Shown: positions 29,508-39,487 of the stretch, piece by piece
Position numbering within the stretch: the first letter of the stretch is position 1
Layout: each line of letters opens with the position of its first letter
NCBI GenBank assembly: GCA_022844225.1
Contig: JALHMC010000001.1
Span: forward strand, 186,001 to 250,000
From: Hyphomicrobiaceae bacterium
GTDB taxonomy: Bacteria > Pseudomonadota > Alphaproteobacteria > Rhizobiales > Hyphomicrobiaceae
Reading direction: 5' to 3'
Length of the DNA: 64,000 nucleotides
The notes under the pieces: generated by a model
What the model saw: the letters and a program-made list of their open reading frames with translations, nothing else
What the model was told of the DNA's origin: nothing
Database searches by the model: none
Program-made: the position numbers and the translations under genes

Positions 29508-30629
29508 GTGACATTCGGGCTGGCAATGTCCGTCGTGCTCCACGCAGCGCTGCTCGGCTATGCGATGCTTTCGATTGCCCATACGCCGCCTCGCGAGCAG
29601 AAGTCGCCGACCGAGGCCATCGTCGCCGACGTCATCTCGGCCTCCGAGCTCAACCAGATGCGCAAGGGCGTCCGCGAGGCCAAGCTTGATGAGGCCGAAG
29701 CGAAGGACGTGAAGAAGCCGGACGAAGGCAAAAAGGACGCACCCAAGCAGCGCCCGGTCGTGGCACAGCCGCCGCCCCCCGCTGCCGAACCGCCGCCGCC
29801 CGAGCCCGCCAAGCCGGTCGAGGTCGCCAAGGCCGAACCTCCGCCCCCTCCCCCACCCGCACAAAAAGTCGAGCCCCCAAAGCCGGAGCCGGACAAAGCT
29901 GCGCTCGCGCAAAAGCTCGACGAGCTGGCCTTGCAAAAAGCGGAGGAGGAAAAGCAGAAGGAGGAGGCCTCTGCGGCTAAAGCCAAAGCCGAGGCGGAAG
30001 AGAAAGCGAAGGCCGACGCCGAGGCAAGGGCCGCCGAGGAAAAGCGGAAAGCCGAAGAAAAAAAGAAGGCTGAGGAAAAAAAGAAGCAGGAACTGGCGGA
30101 GAAGAAGAAGCGGGAGCTGGCCGAGAAGAAGAAGCGCGACGACGCCAAGCGCAAGGCGGAACTCGCCAAACAGAAGCAGCTCGACACGAACCGGCTCTCG
30201 GCGTTGCTCGACAAGACACCCGATCCTAAGCAGGCCCCGGCCGCCAACGACGCGCCCGAACGGCCGACCAATGCGAAGGGCCCTGTACGCGGCGACGCCC
30301 AAGGCCGCGACAGCACCATCTCGGCGAATGAAGCGAGCTTCCTTGCCGGACTGATGCGGCAGGCGGTCAGCCGCTGCTGGAACATCAATGCCGGCGTCGA
30401 TGGCATCCAGCAGATGGTGGTCAAGGTCGAGATCCGCTTGACGCCCGAAGGGCGGCTCGCGTCTTCACCGCGCGTCGTCAACACCATGGCAAACCCGGTT
30501 TTCCGGGACGCTGCCGACTCCGCTGTGCGCGCGCTCGTCCAGTGCGAGCCTTACGTCCTTCCTGAGGACAAGTATGCCGGCGGCTGGGAGCATATGATTC
30601 TGACCTTCGATCCCGCCCGCATGTTCTGA
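29508..30629 (+). CDS. tolA: Tol-Pal system protein TolA (GTG start)
   Basis: N-terminal TM, long Lys/Glu/Ala helical domain, C-terminal MRQAVSRCWNINAG...VVKVEIRLTPEGRLASSPRVV. Confidence 0.93.
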   Translation: MTFGLAMSVVLHAALLGYAMLSIAHTPPREQKSPTEAIVADVISASELNQMRKGVREAKLDEAEAKDVKKPDEGKKDAPKQRPVVAQPPPPAAEPPPPEPAKPVEVAKAEPPPPPPPAQKVEPPKPEPDKAALAQKLDELALQKAEEEKQKEEASAAKAKAEAEEKAKADAEARAAEEKRKAEEKKKAEEKKKQELAEKKKRELAEKKKRDDAKRKAELAKQKQLDTNRLSALLDKTPDPKQAPAANDAPERPTNAKGPVRGDAQGRDSTISANEASFLAGLMRQAVSRCWNINAGVDGIQQMVVKVEIRLTPEGRLASSPRVVNTMANPVFRDAADSAVRALVQCEPYVLPEDKYAGGWEHMILTFDPARMF

Positions 30630-30728
30630 ACGAGGTCGGAGTTGGCGAACGGGGTCAAGCCTGCCTAGGATATGACCTGCGGCAGGCGCCCAGCGCTCAC
30701 CGATCGATCATTCTCAAGGACAGGGACC

Positions 30729-31661
30729 ATGCCAGAGCGCTCGAACCAGCGGACCGCTTATTTCAACGGTAAGTACGTGCCCGAAGGCGAGGTGCGCGTG
30801 CCCTTCCGCGACCGAAGCTTTCTCTATGGCGACGGCTGCTTCGACATGACCCGAACCTTCGCCGGCAAGCCCTTTCGCGTGAAGGAGCATATCGATCGCT
30901 TCTATCGCTCGCTTGCGTACCTCGGCATCGATATTGGGTTGAAGCCCGCCGAGCTGACCGAGATCACTCACGAGGTTGTGCACCGCAACGCCCATCTGCT
31001 TGGCCAGGGCGACGACTGGTGGGTCGGGCAACGCGTCTCGCGCGGCATCAAGAGTGTCGGCGAAGGCATGGACCCATGGGAAGACATGGGGCCGAGCATC
31101 ATCGTCGACTGCATGCCGCTCCCCTTCAAGGCGCGCGCCGCACACTATCGTGACGGCATCCGCGTGGTGGTGCCGTCGGTGCGCCGGACGCCGCCCGGTT
31201 CCCTTTCTCCGCGCGTCAAGACGCACAACTATCTCAACATGGTGATGGCCGACATGGAGGCGCGTGAACGCGATCCGGAGGCCTGGGCCGTGCTCCTGGA
31301 TGAGAACGGCAATCTCTGCGAGGGCATGGGGTCGAACATCTTCGTGGTGAAGGATGGCCGTATCTCGACGCCGCAGGGCCGTTACGTACTCGAAGGCATC
31401 TCGCGACAGACTGTGATCGAATTGGCCAGGCAAGAAGGCTTCGAGGTGGTCGAGCGCGACATCGACCTCTACGACGCCTACACGGCGGACGAGGTCTTCC
31501 TGACCTCGACGAGCCTGTGCCTATGTCCCGTTTCAAAGGTCAATCATGCGGCCATCGGCGACGGCAAAGTGCCAGGGCCCGTAGCGGCACGTCTCCTCAA
31601 GGCTTACTCGGACTACGTGGGCATCGATATCGCCGCGCAGTATCTGAGCCGGCTGAAATAG
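30729..31661 (+). CDS. Class IV aminotransferase (branched-chain/D-amino-acid aminotransferase fold)
   Basis: YFNGKYVPEGEVRVPFRDRSFLYGDGCFD, KTHNYLNMVMADMEAR, EGMGSNIFVVKDGRISTP. Confidence 0.87.
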   Translation: MPERSNQRTAYFNGKYVPEGEVRVPFRDRSFLYGDGCFDMTRTFAGKPFRVKEHIDRFYRSLAYLGIDIGLKPAELTEITHEVVHRNAHLLGQGDDWWVGQRVSRGIKSVGEGMDPWEDMGPSIIVDCMPLPFKARAAHYRDGIRVVVPSVRRTPPGSLSPRVKTHNYLNMVMADMEARERDPEAWAVLLDENGNLCEGMGSNIFVVKDGRISTPQGRYVLEGISRQTVIELARQEGFEVVERDIDLYDAYTADEVFLTSTSLCLCPVSKVNHAAIGDGKVPGPVAARLLKAYSDYVGIDIAAQYLSRLK

Positions 31662-31729
31662 CCTTTCCACGAGCAGGTGCGGTCAACGGCGCCTCAATTT
31701 GAACTCAGCGTTACTCAGGAGAAACGTTC

Positions 31730-32641
31730 ATGACGGACGTGACGATTCTGGCGAGCGGGCTCGGTTTTCCCGAGGGACCGGTGGTCTGTGCCGACGGCTC
31801 GGTGATTCTCACGGAGATCCGCAATGGCCGCTGCACCCGGGTAACATCCGACGGCAAGGTCAGCCTGTTCTCGGATTGCGGCGGCGGGCCGAACGGGCTC
31901 GCCTTCGGACCGGACGGACACTTGTACCTCTGCAACAACGGTGGCAGCCGCTACGTCGAGGGCCATTCGATGGGTCTCGGCCCACACCCGGACTACAAAT
32001 TCGGGTACGTGCAGCGGCTCGACGCCAAGACGGGCAAGGCGACGCTCCTCTACAAGGACGTGGCCGGCAATCCGCTCTCAGCACCGAACGATCTGGTTTT
32101 CGACAAGGACGGCGGCTTCTACTTCACCGATCTCGGCAAACGCCACCCCCGACATCGGGACAATGCCGGCATCTACTATGCCCTGCCTGACGGCTCCAAG
32201 ATCGTCGAGGTGGCTTATCCGATGCTCAGCACCAATGGATGCGGCTTGTCACCCGATGGCAAGACGCTCTATGCCGCCGACACCGAAGGCGCACGGCTGT
32301 GGGCCTTCGAAGTGCAAGGCCCGGGCAAGCTGAAACCGAAATCAGAGTTTGCGCCACACAGCGGGCGCATGATTGCCGGTCTCCCCGGTCGCGCGCGGTT
32401 CGACAGCCTCGCCGTGATGGCGAGCGGGAACATCTGCGTCGCAACACTGACAACGGGCTATATCACCGAGATCTCGCCGAAGGGCGACATCGTGCGCGAA
32501 GTGAAGATGCCGGACGTCTATCCCACCAACATCTGTTTCGGCGGCACAGATATGTGCACCGCCTACGTCACGCTCTCCGACAAGGGCCAACTCGCGATGC
32601 TTCGGTGGCCTGAGCCGGGGCTGAAGTTGAATTTCAATTAG
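31730..32641 (+). CDS. SMP-30/gluconolactonase-family beta-propeller protein
   Basis: LGFPEGPVVCADGSVILTEI, GGPNGLAFGPDGHLYLCNNGG, GCGLSPDGKTLYAADTEGARLWAFEV. Confidence 0.88.
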   Translation: MTDVTILASGLGFPEGPVVCADGSVILTEIRNGRCTRVTSDGKVSLFSDCGGGPNGLAFGPDGHLYLCNNGGSRYVEGHSMGLGPHPDYKFGYVQRLDAKTGKATLLYKDVAGNPLSAPNDLVFDKDGGFYFTDLGKRHPRHRDNAGIYYALPDGSKIVEVAYPMLSTNGCGLSPDGKTLYAADTEGARLWAFEVQGPGKLKPKSEFAPHSGRMIAGLPGRARFDSLAVMASGNICVATLTTGYITEISPKGDIVREVKMPDVYPTNICFGGTDMCTAYVTLSDKGQLAMLRWPEPGLKLNFN

Positions 32642-32737
32642 TTGAGGCTCGCGCAGAGGCTCAGATGAGGCTGGCTCTGCGCGCGGTCGCTCGCCCGAGT
32701 TACCCCGTAGGCGCTAAAGTCACGAAGGTGATGACGC

Positions 32738-33418
32738 TCACCCGGCGCCTGGTGTCGTCTGATCGAAGCCGACGAAGACCTCGAACTCGCCGGCCCGCGA
32801 GCCGACCGGGACGTCGAACGAGACAGTTCTTACGGCTGAGAAGTAACCGACGGGTCTGTCGGCGGACACCGTCACGTCGACCATGCCGCTCTCGTTCACG
32901 ATCCGCGCACGCTTTGCATCGGTGACGAAGATATTGACCGGTAGCGTGACCAATCCTGCCTGCCCTTTCGGACCGAGCAGCACACGTCCAGAGAAACCAT
33001 ACTTGACCGTAACGCGTGTCCCCTGGATCTGGCACTCACGTGCCGTCTGGGTGATCTCGCCGCGATGACGCACAGCGAGGCCATCTCCGACCTTGCCTTG
33101 TTCGTAGATCGTCACGTGATGATCGCGGGGCCAAACCGCGAAGCGAGGACACCCACCTGCCACGTCGCCACCGACCGGCATCGGAGAGTTGGCTTTGGCT
33201 GCCGACAGCATCTGCTCGTGCGTAACGGCCTTCTCGGCAGTCTTGGACGCGGCCCCGCCACCAAACATGCCGCCACCGATCCCCGAAGTGATCGAGGACA
33301 TGCCGCATCCGCTCGCCATCGTTGCTATCGCCGCAGCACCGGCCAATCTGACCAGTGCGCGCAAAGCGCCTGTCGCTGCTCGCGCCACGCTACCCCCGTC
33401 CATTCGAAGCCGCGACAT
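32738..33418 (-). CDS. Hypothetical lipoprotein
   Basis: Start placed at ATG 33418 (MSRLRMDGGSVARAATGALRALVRLAGAAAIATMASGC, lipobox ASGC); Gly-rich segment then a beta-rich domain. Confidence 0.65.
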   Translation of the reverse strand: MSRLRMDGGSVARAATGALRALVRLAGAAAIATMASGCGMSSITSGIGGGMFGGGAASKTAEKAVTHEQMLSAAKANSPMPVGGDVAGGCPRFAVWPRDHHVTIYEQGKVGDGLAVRHRGEITQTARECQIQGTRVTVKYGFSGRVLLGPKGQAGLVTLPVNIFVTDAKRARIVNESGMVDVTVSADRPVGYFSAVRTVSFDVPVGSRAGEFEVFVGFDQTTPGAG

Positions 33419-33584
33419 CTGACGCGCCGCTGACTCGGTACCCCCGCAGGTCACGGGCGGACCATCGCCCTTGTTCAAAGCGGATGTCAAGTGTAGCACC
33501 ATGGGTTTTCCGGGTGGCGTGTCGCGCCGGACCCGGATGTCCTCAGTTGGGATCGCGAACGCGCCGACGGAGCCTCTCCACCGC

Positions 33585-34556
33585 ATGGAACCGACAGTCC
33601 TCCCACCGCTCACCGTACTGCTCGCGGCGCCGCGCGGCTTCTGTGCCGGCGTCGACCGGGCCATCCAGATCGTCGAGTTGGCGCTGCGCAAATACGGTCC
33701 CCCCGTCTACGTTCGGCACGAGATCGTGCACAACCGGTTCGTGGTTGAGTCCCTGCGCCAGAAAGGCGCCATATTCGTGGAAGAGCTGGACGAGATCCCA
33801 GAAACCGATGCGCCTGTGATCTTTTCGGCACACGGTGTGCCGAAGTCCGTCCCTGCCGCGGCGCGCAAGCGAAACATGTTCTTCCTGGATGCGACCTGTC
33901 CCCTGGTCTCCAAAGTTCACGTCGAGGCAGAGCGCCATTACGCCGAAAATCTCGAGATCATCCTCATCGGACACACGGGGCATCCCGAGGTGGTGGGAAC
34001 GACGGGCCAGCTGCCGGAGGGCGCGGTACGGATCGTCGAGACCGTCGAGGACGCGAGACGCCTCGTGCCGCGCGACCCGGACCGCCTCGCCTGGATCACG
34101 CAGACGACGCTCTCCGTCGATGATACGGCCGAGATCGTGGCCGTTCTCAAGGAGCGGTTTCCCGCCATCGTCGGGCCCCACAAGGAGGACATCTGCTACG
34201 CAACGACCAACCGTCAGGCCGCAGTCAAGGTGATCGCACCGAGAGCCGATTGCGTGCTCGTCGTGGGCGCGCCGAACAGCTCGAATTCGCTTCGCCTCGT
34301 CGAGGTGGCTGAGCGGGCCGGTTGCTCCCGCGCGATGCTGGTCCAGCGGGCAAGCGACTTGCCATGGGAGCAACTCGAAGGTGTGCGAACCCTCGGCATC
34401 ACCGCCGGCGCGTCGGCGCCGGAGGTTCTGGTCGACGAGATCATCACAGCGCTCGGGGAGCGCTTCCTCGTCACGCTCGAGCAGGTTCGGACTGCCGAGG
34501 AACGCATTGCGTTCAATGTACCGCGCGAGCTGCGCGACGCACCGGTCTCCGGCTGA
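33585..34556 (+). CDS. ispH: 4-hydroxy-3-methylbut-2-enyl diphosphate reductase
   Basis: [62 protein letters not shown]. Confidence 0.97.
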   Translation: MEPTVLPPLTVLLAAPRGFCAGVDRAIQIVELALRKYGPPVYVRHEIVHNRFVVESLRQKGAIFVEELDEIPETDAPVIFSAHGVPKSVPAAARKRNMFFLDATCPLVSKVHVEAERHYAENLEIILIGHTGHPEVVGTTGQLPEGAVRIVETVEDARRLVPRDPDRLAWITQTTLSVDDTAEIVAVLKERFPAIVGPHKEDICYATTNRQAAVKVIAPRADCVLVVGAPNSSNSLRLVEVAERAGCSRAMLVQRASDLPWEQLEGVRTLGITAGASAPEVLVDEIITALGERFLVTLEQVRTAEERIAFNVPRELRDAPVSG

Positions 34557-34581
34557 TCAGTAAACGCGGAGCGGGATCCCA

Positions 34582-35568
34582 ATGGCAGTCTACACGGACG
34601 TTGGCGACGAGGAGATCGCCGCCTTCATCGCCAGCTATGGTCTGGGCGCGGTGGTGTCCTTCAAGGGCATTGCGGAAGGCGTGGAGAACACGAACTACCT
34701 CGTTGAGACGGAGCGCGGATGGTTCATTCTGACGCTTTACGAGAAGCGCGTGAACCCTGCCGAACTCCCGTTCTTTCTCGCGCTGATGGAGCATCTGGCC
34801 GGATCCGGCCTCAATTGCCCGACGCCAGTACGGGACTGCGAGGGCCGCAACTTGCGCGAGCTTGCTGGCCGGCCGGCGGCGCTGGTCACTTTTCTCGAAG
34901 GCCTTTCGGTGCGGCGCCCGACTGCCGATCACTGCAGGGAGATCGGCGAAGCATTGGCCCGCATGCACATCGCGGCGGCGGATTTCTCGATGCGGCGGCG
35001 CAACGGGCTGGGGATCGACGAGTGGCGCCCCCTCTACCAGCGGTTTGCCGTCCGGGCCGATGAGGTTCGCGGCGGGCTCGGCGCACTGATCGAAACCGAA
35101 CTCGACTTCCTCGACGCGCATTGGCCGCGACATCTGCCAGAAGGGGTCATCCACGCCGATCTCTTCCCCGACAACGTGTTCTTCCTCCACGATCGTCTGT
35201 CCGGGCTGATCGATTTCTACTTCGCTTGCACGGACGCGTTGGCTTACGACGTTGCCGTATGCCTCAACGCTTGGTGTTTCGAGGCCAACGGCCAGTTCAA
35301 CATAACCAAGGGACGCGCGCTGTTGAAGGGTTACGATAGCGTTCGCTGCCTGACCGACGACGAGAGGAAGGCACTCCCCGTGCTCGCACGCGGCTCAGCT
35401 TTGCGCTTTCTGCTGACCCGCGCTTACGACTGGATCAATACGCCGCCCGATGCACTCGTGAAACGGAAGGATCCGGGGGAGTACTTGCGGCGGCTCAGCT
35501 TTCATCAAGCGGTCCGTAGCGAGCGCGAGTACGGCCTGGACGCTGGCCTCGGCGCAGGCACCCCATGA
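34582..35568 (+). CDS. thrB: Homoserine kinase (ThrB type II)
   Basis: [60 protein letters not shown]. Confidence 0.95.
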   Translation: MAVYTDVGDEEIAAFIASYGLGAVVSFKGIAEGVENTNYLVETERGWFILTLYEKRVNPAELPFFLALMEHLAGSGLNCPTPVRDCEGRNLRELAGRPAALVTFLEGLSVRRPTADHCREIGEALARMHIAAADFSMRRRNGLGIDEWRPLYQRFAVRADEVRGGLGALIETELDFLDAHWPRHLPEGVIHADLFPDNVFFLHDRLSGLIDFYFACTDALAYDVAVCLNAWCFEANGQFNITKGRALLKGYDSVRCLTDDERKALPVLARGSALRFLLTRAYDWINTPPDALVKRKDPGEYLRRLSFHQAVRSEREYGLDAGLGAGTP

Positions 35569-36026
35569 GCGACGAAGACAAGCCTCAGGTCACGATCTTT
35601 ACGGATGGGGCCTGCTCGGGCAATCCTGGCCCTGGCGGCTGGGGCGCGATTTTGGTCTCCGGTCCGCACCGCAAGGAGATCAACGGCGGCGAGGCGACCA
35701 CGACCAACAATCGTATGGAATTGATGGCAGCCATCTCTGCCCTCGAGGCGCTGAAGAAACCTTCCAAAGTCGAACTATGGACCGACAGCAACTACGTTAA
35801 GGACGGCATCTCGAAGTGGATCCACGGCTGGAAACGCAACGGCTGGAAGACGGCCGACAAGAAGCCCGTGAAGAACGCCGAGCTGTGGCAGCGACTCGAC
35901 GAGGCGCGCCGCCGCCACGAGATCGAATGGCACTGGGTGAAGGGGCATGCCGGTCACGATGAGAACGAGCGAGCCGACGAGCTCGCTCGGGAGGGCATGG
36001 CACCGTTCAAGAAGGGCGGCAAGTGA
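35565..36026 (+). CDS. rnhA: Ribonuclease HI
   Basis: [53 protein letters not shown]; 4-bp overlap with thrB. Confidence 0.98.
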   Translation: MSDEDKPQVTIFTDGACSGNPGPGGWGAILVSGPHRKEINGGEATTTNNRMELMAAISALEALKKPSKVELWTDSNYVKDGISKWIHGWKRNGWKTADKKPVKNAELWQRLDEARRRHEIEWHWVKGHAGHDENERADELAREGMAPFKKGGK

Positions 36027-36086
36027 ACGTGCTCGGGTCAAGAGCACGCAACACACGTTCTCAGCAACCGACCTCCAGTTTTTACT

Positions 36087-37085
36087 TCATGTCTTCTTCG
36101 GCGGGACCTGTACGATCTCCATCGGTGCCGCATGGTAGCGGAAGCCGTCGCCATGCTTCGATAGGTGCCCGTAGCCCGGCCACGGGAAGTGGTAGGCGAT
36201 GACTGGGATCTTCTGCGTCGCAAACATGTCGAGGTACTTCACTCGCGTTTGAGCGGACTGCTTCGGATCGGTGTCGTAGGCGAACTCGAGCCGCGGCCGC
36301 TCGACCAGCAGCACCTGGTGGTGTGTCAGATCACCGATGAAGCAAAGTTGCTTGCCCTCGCTCGACAGCATGAAAACCATGTGCCCCACAGTATGTCCCG
36401 GCGCCGCCATCGCCGTGATGCCGGGCAGGAACTCCTCGCCATCCTTGATGAATTTGATACGGTCGCGGTACGGCAACAGGTTCTTGCGTGCGTGAACGAC
36501 GAAGTCCTTGAGCTTTTTCGGGTCCTTGTCGTCGGTCCAGAAGTCGAAGTCGGCTTGGCTCATGTAGACTTGCGCGTTCGGGAAAAGCCTCTTTCCCTTT
36601 GCGTCGACCATGCCCCCGATGTGGTCGATGTGCCCGTGCGTGATGACGATCGAATCGATTTGGCCGGGGCGAATACCGGCTTCCCGAAGGCTCGTCATGA
36701 GCCGCCCGGTCGTCGGACCGAACATCTTCTGCGTGCCCATGCCAGTATCGAACAGGACGAGGTTCTTACCCGTGTTGACGACCGGCGAGTTCTGCTCGAG
36801 CACGACGTTGCTGGCAGACAGATAATTGTCGGTCAGCAACTTGCCGATCTCGTCCTTACTGGCGCCGAGGAACGCGCCACCAGGGTCGCCAAGCGGCAGC
36901 GGGCCGTCCGACACCATCGTGACCTGCATGGTGCCGTGCTTGAATCGATACCAATAGGGAACCTGCGATTTGAGCGCAGGTGCCTTCGCCATGGCACCTG
37001 ATGCGCCGAGACCAGTCGCAGCCGCGGTTGCGAACGCGCCAGCGCCGAACAGCGCTGCTCGGCGGCTCAACAAGAATTCCGACAT
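36087..37085 (-). CDS. Metallo-beta-lactamase-fold hydrolase with Tat-like signal
   Basis: LSRRAALFGAGAFATAAATGLGASG signal; VITHGHIDHIGGMVDAKG; AAPGHTVGHMVFML. Confidence 0.87.
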   Translation of the reverse strand: MSEFLLSRRAALFGAGAFATAAATGLGASGAMAKAPALKSQVPYWYRFKHGTMQVTMVSDGPLPLGDPGGAFLGASKDEIGKLLTDNYLSASNVVLEQNSPVVNTGKNLVLFDTGMGTQKMFGPTTGRLMTSLREAGIRPGQIDSIVITHGHIDHIGGMVDAKGKRLFPNAQVYMSQADFDFWTDDKDPKKLKDFVVHARKNLLPYRDRIKFIKDGEEFLPGITAMAAPGHTVGHMVFMLSSEGKQLCFIGDLTHHQVLLVERPRLEFAYDTDPKQSAQTRVKYLDMFATQKIPVIAYHFPWPGYGHLSKHGDGFRYHAAPMEIVQVPPKKT

Positions 37086-37212
37086 CGTTATCCTCCATGA
37101 GACGAGCACGTTCGTTCAGTTCGCGTGCCCCGGCAGGTGAAGACTATGCCGCAACTCGCCCGCGCAGCAACACTCCAGGCGAACGAAGGCCTTCGAGGGG
37201 GCCGAAGCCGCG

Positions 37213-37695
37213 TCAGCGCCCCTTCACATCCCAGAAGTCGCCGCGGAAGTAGAGAAGCGGCTGGACGTCCTCGCGGAATCGACCGTCGCGAACCCGGCCG
37301 ATGAAGATCGAATGCGTCTGAAACTCGTGCTCGTCCACGAGTTCGCAATCGAGCGTCGCCAGGGACCCTTTCAAGGTCGGTGCGCCCGTCGCGAGCGCCT
37401 CCCAGGCGTCGGCGTCGAACCTCGCTTCACCCTCCACGATCTTGGTCGAGAACCGCTTGGCCAAGTCGAAGTGCTCCTGCGCCAGGATGTTGACCCCGAA
37501 GCACTTGGCGGCACGAATCGGCGCGTGGGCACTGGCGTTCCGGTTGACGCAGATCAGAACCGTCGGCGGCGAATCGGTGAGCGAGCACATGGCCGTCGCT
37601 GTGAGGCCCGTGCGACTGCCCGGACTTCCCACGGTAATAATCGTGACCGCGCCCGCCTGGTGGCGCATGAGGTTCTTGAACTTGGCGCTGTCCAT
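37213..37695 (-). CDS. Flavin reductase-domain protein (FMN reductase component)
   Basis: MRHQAGAVTIITVG...GLTATAMCSLTDSPPTVLICVNRNASAH...FGVNIL; adjacent to an LLM monooxygenase. Confidence 0.9.
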   Translation of the reverse strand: MDSAKFKNLMRHQAGAVTIITVGSPGSRTGLTATAMCSLTDSPPTVLICVNRNASAHAPIRAAKCFGVNILAQEHFDLAKRFSTKIVEGEARFDADAWEALATGAPTLKGSLATLDCELVDEHEFQTHSIFIGRVRDGRFREDVQPLLYFRGDFWDVKGR

Positions 37696-37841
37696 CGTCG
37701 TGCTCCCGAGGCGCGGTATGGGTATCCGGCTCCAGCCTGACGGCGCAGGCAGAGCCTTGAACATGCTGGCAGACATCGCATCGTGACAGCAGCATCAGGC
37801 TAAAGCCAGACACCGGTCCGCCGCAATGCTCCTCGCGAGGA

Positions 37842-39200
37842 TCAGGCTTTCTTCCAGTCCCCGATTTGCGCTTTGGGCAGCCCGAGGTTGTCGCGAAGTG
37901 TGGGACCCTTGTAGTCCTTTTGATGAAGCCCGCGACGCTGAAGCTCCGGCACCACGAGGCGCACGAAATCCTCATAGGCACCCGGAATGTGAGTTGCAGC
38001 CACCACAAACCCATCACAGCAGGTGCCGAACCACTCCTCGAGGCCGTCGGCTATCTCCTTCGGTGTACCGACGAAACGCGGGAATTCGCGCACGGTGCCG
38101 CGGCTCGAGAATTGGACGAAATCGCGGATTGTCGGGTTCTTCTTGCCGGAGAGCGTCGTGACGCGGTCGATGATGGCGCGCAGGCCGCTGACGCCCGCAA
38201 GTTCTTCGTCGCTGAAGCTCGAATCCATGGGCTTCGAGTAGAAGTCGAAGTTCAGGGCCTCGGATAGCAATGCCAAGCCGTCGACAGGCTTCGCCAGCTG
38301 ATCGATCAGCGCCATCTTATCATCGGCCATGGCTTTGGACTCGCCCGGCACGACGTAAACGGCCGGCGCCACGGCCACGCTGGCGGGATCGCGTCCCTCT
38401 TTGGCGACCATCGCCTTGAAGTTGTCGTAGGTCCGCTTGCCGATCTCGAGGTTCGGCAGCACCCAGAAGACCAGCTCGCCCCAGCGCGCCGAAAAGGCCT
38501 GGCCGCGCCCGGATTGGCCGGCCTGAATGACAACCGGGCGTCCCTGCGCCGAGCGTGGCACCGTGAACGGGCCCTTGGAGCTATACCACTTTCCCTTGTG
38601 CTCGAGCCGGTGGACTTTATCGGGGTGAGCAAAGAGTCCCTCCTCCTTGTCGACCACGAGGGCGTCGTCCTCCCAAGTGTCCCAATGGCCGAGCACGACC
38701 TCCATGAACTCGTCGGCCATGTCGTACCGGAGGTCATGCTCCACATGGGACACTTGGCCCATATTGTGCGCCTCGCTATCGTTCAGCGAGGTGACGACGT
38801 TCCAGGCGGCACGGCCGGCCGTCATCAGATCGAGTGTCGCCATCACGCGAGCGACGTGGAACGGCTGATAGTAGGTCGTCGAGTAGGTTGACCCGAGGCC
38901 AAGATTTTTGGTCGCCATGCCCATGCAGGCAAGAATCGTGACGGGGTCCATCTTGACGACACGCGCTCCGTTGCGGACGGCCTCGCGATGGTCGTTGCCG
39001 AGAATGTCCGGCATGGCCAGACGGTCGTCGAAGAAGCACAGGTGGAACTTGCCGTATTCCAACGTCTGCGCGATCCGCTGGTAATACTGCGGCCCCAGGA
39101 AGTCGGTCGCGGAATTAGGGTGGCGCCAAGAGCCGATGTAGTTCGAGCAGTTCTGGGCCTGCATGAACCCGACCAGGGTCATCTCGCGCTTACGGGCCAT
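37842..39200 (-). CDS. Flavin-dependent monooxygenase of the NtaA/SnaA/DszA (LLM) family, subtype 2
   Basis: MQAQNCSNYIGSWRHPNSATDFLGPQYYQRIAQTLEYGKFHLCFFDDRLAMPD; strongly similar to the 23100..24455 product. Confidence 0.92.
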   Translation of the reverse strand: MARKREMTLVGFMQAQNCSNYIGSWRHPNSATDFLGPQYYQRIAQTLEYGKFHLCFFDDRLAMPDILGNDHREAVRNGARVVKMDPVTILACMGMATKNLGLGSTYSTTYYQPFHVARVMATLDLMTAGRAAWNVVTSLNDSEAHNMGQVSHVEHDLRYDMADEFMEVVLGHWDTWEDDALVVDKEEGLFAHPDKVHRLEHKGKWYSSKGPFTVPRSAQGRPVVIQAGQSGRGQAFSARWGELVFWVLPNLEIGKRTYDNFKAMVAKEGRDPASVAVAPAVYVVPGESKAMADDKMALIDQLAKPVDGLALLSEALNFDFYSKPMDSSFSDEELAGVSGLRAIIDRVTTLSGKKNPTIRDFVQFSSRGTVREFPRFVGTPKEIADGLEEWFGTCCDGFVVAATHIPGAYEDFVRLVVPELQRRGLHQKDYKGPTLRDNLGLPKAQIGDWKKA

Positions 39201-39487
39201 CGTCGTCGTCCTCTCAGAAGCCTGGGCAGTGTGTCGCTATGTCCGGACAAGGGCGATAGCGGCTTTTACGCGGCGCGTCATGCGGTTCTATCGGCCTGCG
39301 CCGAAAAGCGGCGGGTCGGGAGACCTTAGACTTGATCCGCATCAAACTCTAACGCCACGCGCCGGCCTTGCCAGCGCCGCGGAATGACGGCAAGGGAGTG
39401 GTCCCGGCCCGACTTGGGACCCGATTGCCTCTTCCGGCAACCGAGGCCCTGTCGGCATCTGCACTCAAGCTGGCGGCCCAGAACCTC

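Noticed and set aside
29700-30180. Low-complexity aag/gag-rich repeats
   Set aside because: Expected coding repeat of the TolA helical domain rather than a mobile or satellite element
29367-30302. Long Leu/Phe/Gly-rich minus-strand ORF and 29558..30487 Ser/Ala-rich ORF
   Set aside because: Antisense shadows of the Lys/Glu/Ala-rich tolA coding sequence; low complexity, no start context
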